This document shows positions 27,764 through 28,466 of a DNA stretch of 28,466 bases, one piece after another. Location: positions 1 to 28,466 of the forward strand of contig DATHTO010000169.1 in assembly GCA_035463115.1 (NCBI GenBank), written 5' to 3'. The stretch comes from BPGL01 sp035463115. GTDB taxonomy: Bacteria > Actinomycetota > UBA4738 > HRBIN12. Under the pieces are notes generated by a model, which worked only from the letters and a program-made list of their open reading frames with translations, was not told the origin of the DNA and ran no database searches. Positions within the stretch are counted from its first letter, which is position 1. The number at the start of each line of letters is the position of its first letter. The position numbers were made by a program, and so were the translations under genes.

Positions 27764-28466
27764 CCGAAGGCTCGCGGCCGGAGGGGTCGGGGTCCGGGGA
27801 GTCGCGGTCCGAAGGATCCGGGTCCGGCGGGTTCCGGTCGGGGTTCGTCGCGGTCGTCGGCCGGCCGAACGTCGGCAAGTCCACCCTCGTCAACGCGCTC
27901 GTCGGGTCGAAGGTCGCGATCACCTCCGACAAGCCGCAGACGACCCGGCGCGACATCCGCGCGATCCTCACGACCGACGAGGGGCAGGTCGTGTTCACCG
28001 ACACCCCCGGCTTCCACAAGCCGCGGACGGCGCTCGGCGCGAGGCTCAACGATCTCGTCGGCGACGCGGTCGTGGGCGTCGACCTCGTCCTGCACGTCGT
28101 CGACGCCGCCGCGGGCGTCGGCCGCGGCGACGCGTTCGTGTACGAGCGTCAGGTGAAGACGTCAGGCGCGCCGGCGTTCGTCGTCGTGAACAAGATCGAC
28201 GCCACGCGCAACCGGAGCGAGGTCGAGCAGCTCGCGGCGGCCGCGGACCTGGGCGACTACGCGGAGGTCGTTCCGGTGTCGGCGACGACCGGCCGGGGCG
28301 TGGACCACCTCCGCGATCTCGTCATCGCGCGGTTGCCGGACGGTCCCAGGTACTTCCCGTCCGGGGAGGTCACCGACCAGGCGCTCGAGGTCCGGCTCGC
28401 CGAGCTCGTGCGCGAGCAGGCGCTCGCCGTCACGCGCGAGGAGGTGCCGCACTCGATCGCGGTGGT
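27760..28466 (+). CDS. era: GTPase Era (3' end outside the window)
   Basis: 235 codons are visible. After an unusual low-complexity lead of about 28 residues comes the Era GTPase: G1 GRPNVGKS (34-41), G2 SDKPQTTRR (56-64), G3 DTPGFHKPR (81-89), G4 NKID and G5 SATTG. The start of the KH-domain region, with LVREQALAVTREEVPHSIAV, is reached at the window edge. Era binds the 3' end of 16S rRNA and helps 30S assembly, working with YbeY, which is encoded in the same run. The ATG overlaps the cdd stop. The lead peptide is two near-copies of a Ser/Gly/Glu-rich unit; translation might instead start further in, but no good ATG or GTG is seen before G1. Confidence 0.96.
   Translation, partial: MTEGSRPEGSGSGESRSEGSGSGGFRSGFVAVVGRPNVGKSTLVNALVGSKVAITSDKPQTTRRDIRAILTTDEGQVVFTDTPGFHKPRTALGARLNDLVGDAVVGVDLVLHVVDAAAGVGRGDAFVYERQVKTSGAPAFVVVNKIDATRNRSEVEQLAAAADLGDYAEVVPVSATTGRGVDHLRDLVIARLPDGPRYFPSGEVTDQALEVRLAELVREQALAVTREEVPHSIAV

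Noticed and set aside
1..28466. CRISPR arrays, tRNA or rRNA genes, insertion sequences, attachment sites
   Set aside because: No regularly spaced repeats, no cloverleaf or rRNA-like stretches, and no transposase or integrase motifs in any frame.

Overview
The window is a high-GC (roughly 70 %), gene-dense stretch of chromosome from a bacterium, most likely a deep-branching member of the Actinomycetota, perhaps known only from a metagenome assembly. The main evidence is the order leuS - comEA - comEC - holA - rpsT - lepA - hemW - hrcA - dnaJ - HIT - phoH - ybeY - corC - cdd - era, which resembles the conserved actinobacterial block as I remember it. GTG starts, ATGA/GTGA overlaps and promoters with a -10 box but no clear -35 fit this. 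I see no RNA genes, insertion sequences, integrases or CRISPR arrays.

Left part (1-8.6 kb), accessory: the C-terminal end of a LigD-type polymerase domain; a DUF2231 membrane protein; a coupled minus-strand pair of a YfcE-like phosphoesterase and a RecQ-like helicase with a Tudor-like tail; a soluble PAS-PAS-GGDEF-EAL protein with both active sites intact; an exported seven-repeat FG-GAP protein; a lipoprotein of the phospholipase C / acid phosphatase family; and a small hypothetical protein.

Middle (8.7-19.8 kb), housekeeping: leucyl-tRNA synthetase, a sulfite-oxidase-fold molybdoenzyme on the opposite strand, the DNA-uptake pair comEA-comEC, DNA polymerase III delta, ribosomal protein S20 on the minus strand, elongation factor 4, and HemW.

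Right part (20-28.5 kb): two unfamiliar genes, a tandemly duplicated lipoprotein and a double zinc-ribbon membrane protein, lie between hemW and hrcA. Then comes the heat-shock pair hrcA-dnaJ under a near-perfect CIRCE operator, a HIT hydrolase, and a fully overlapping run phoH-ybeY-corC-cdd-era that runs off the window.

No wholly new multi-gene system is evident. The most interesting signals are: (i) a recurring GTAnnnT -10 box 6-11 nt before the start codon of about ten genes, pointing to widespread leaderless transcription; (ii) a lipoprotein whose whole mature part is a two-fold duplication; (iii) a possible ATC start codon for the phosphoesterase; (iv) a PHO-box-like repeat beside the secreted phosphoesterase; (v) a two-hairpin leader before phoH; and (vi) an Asp-to-Glu change at a predicted metal site in ComEC.
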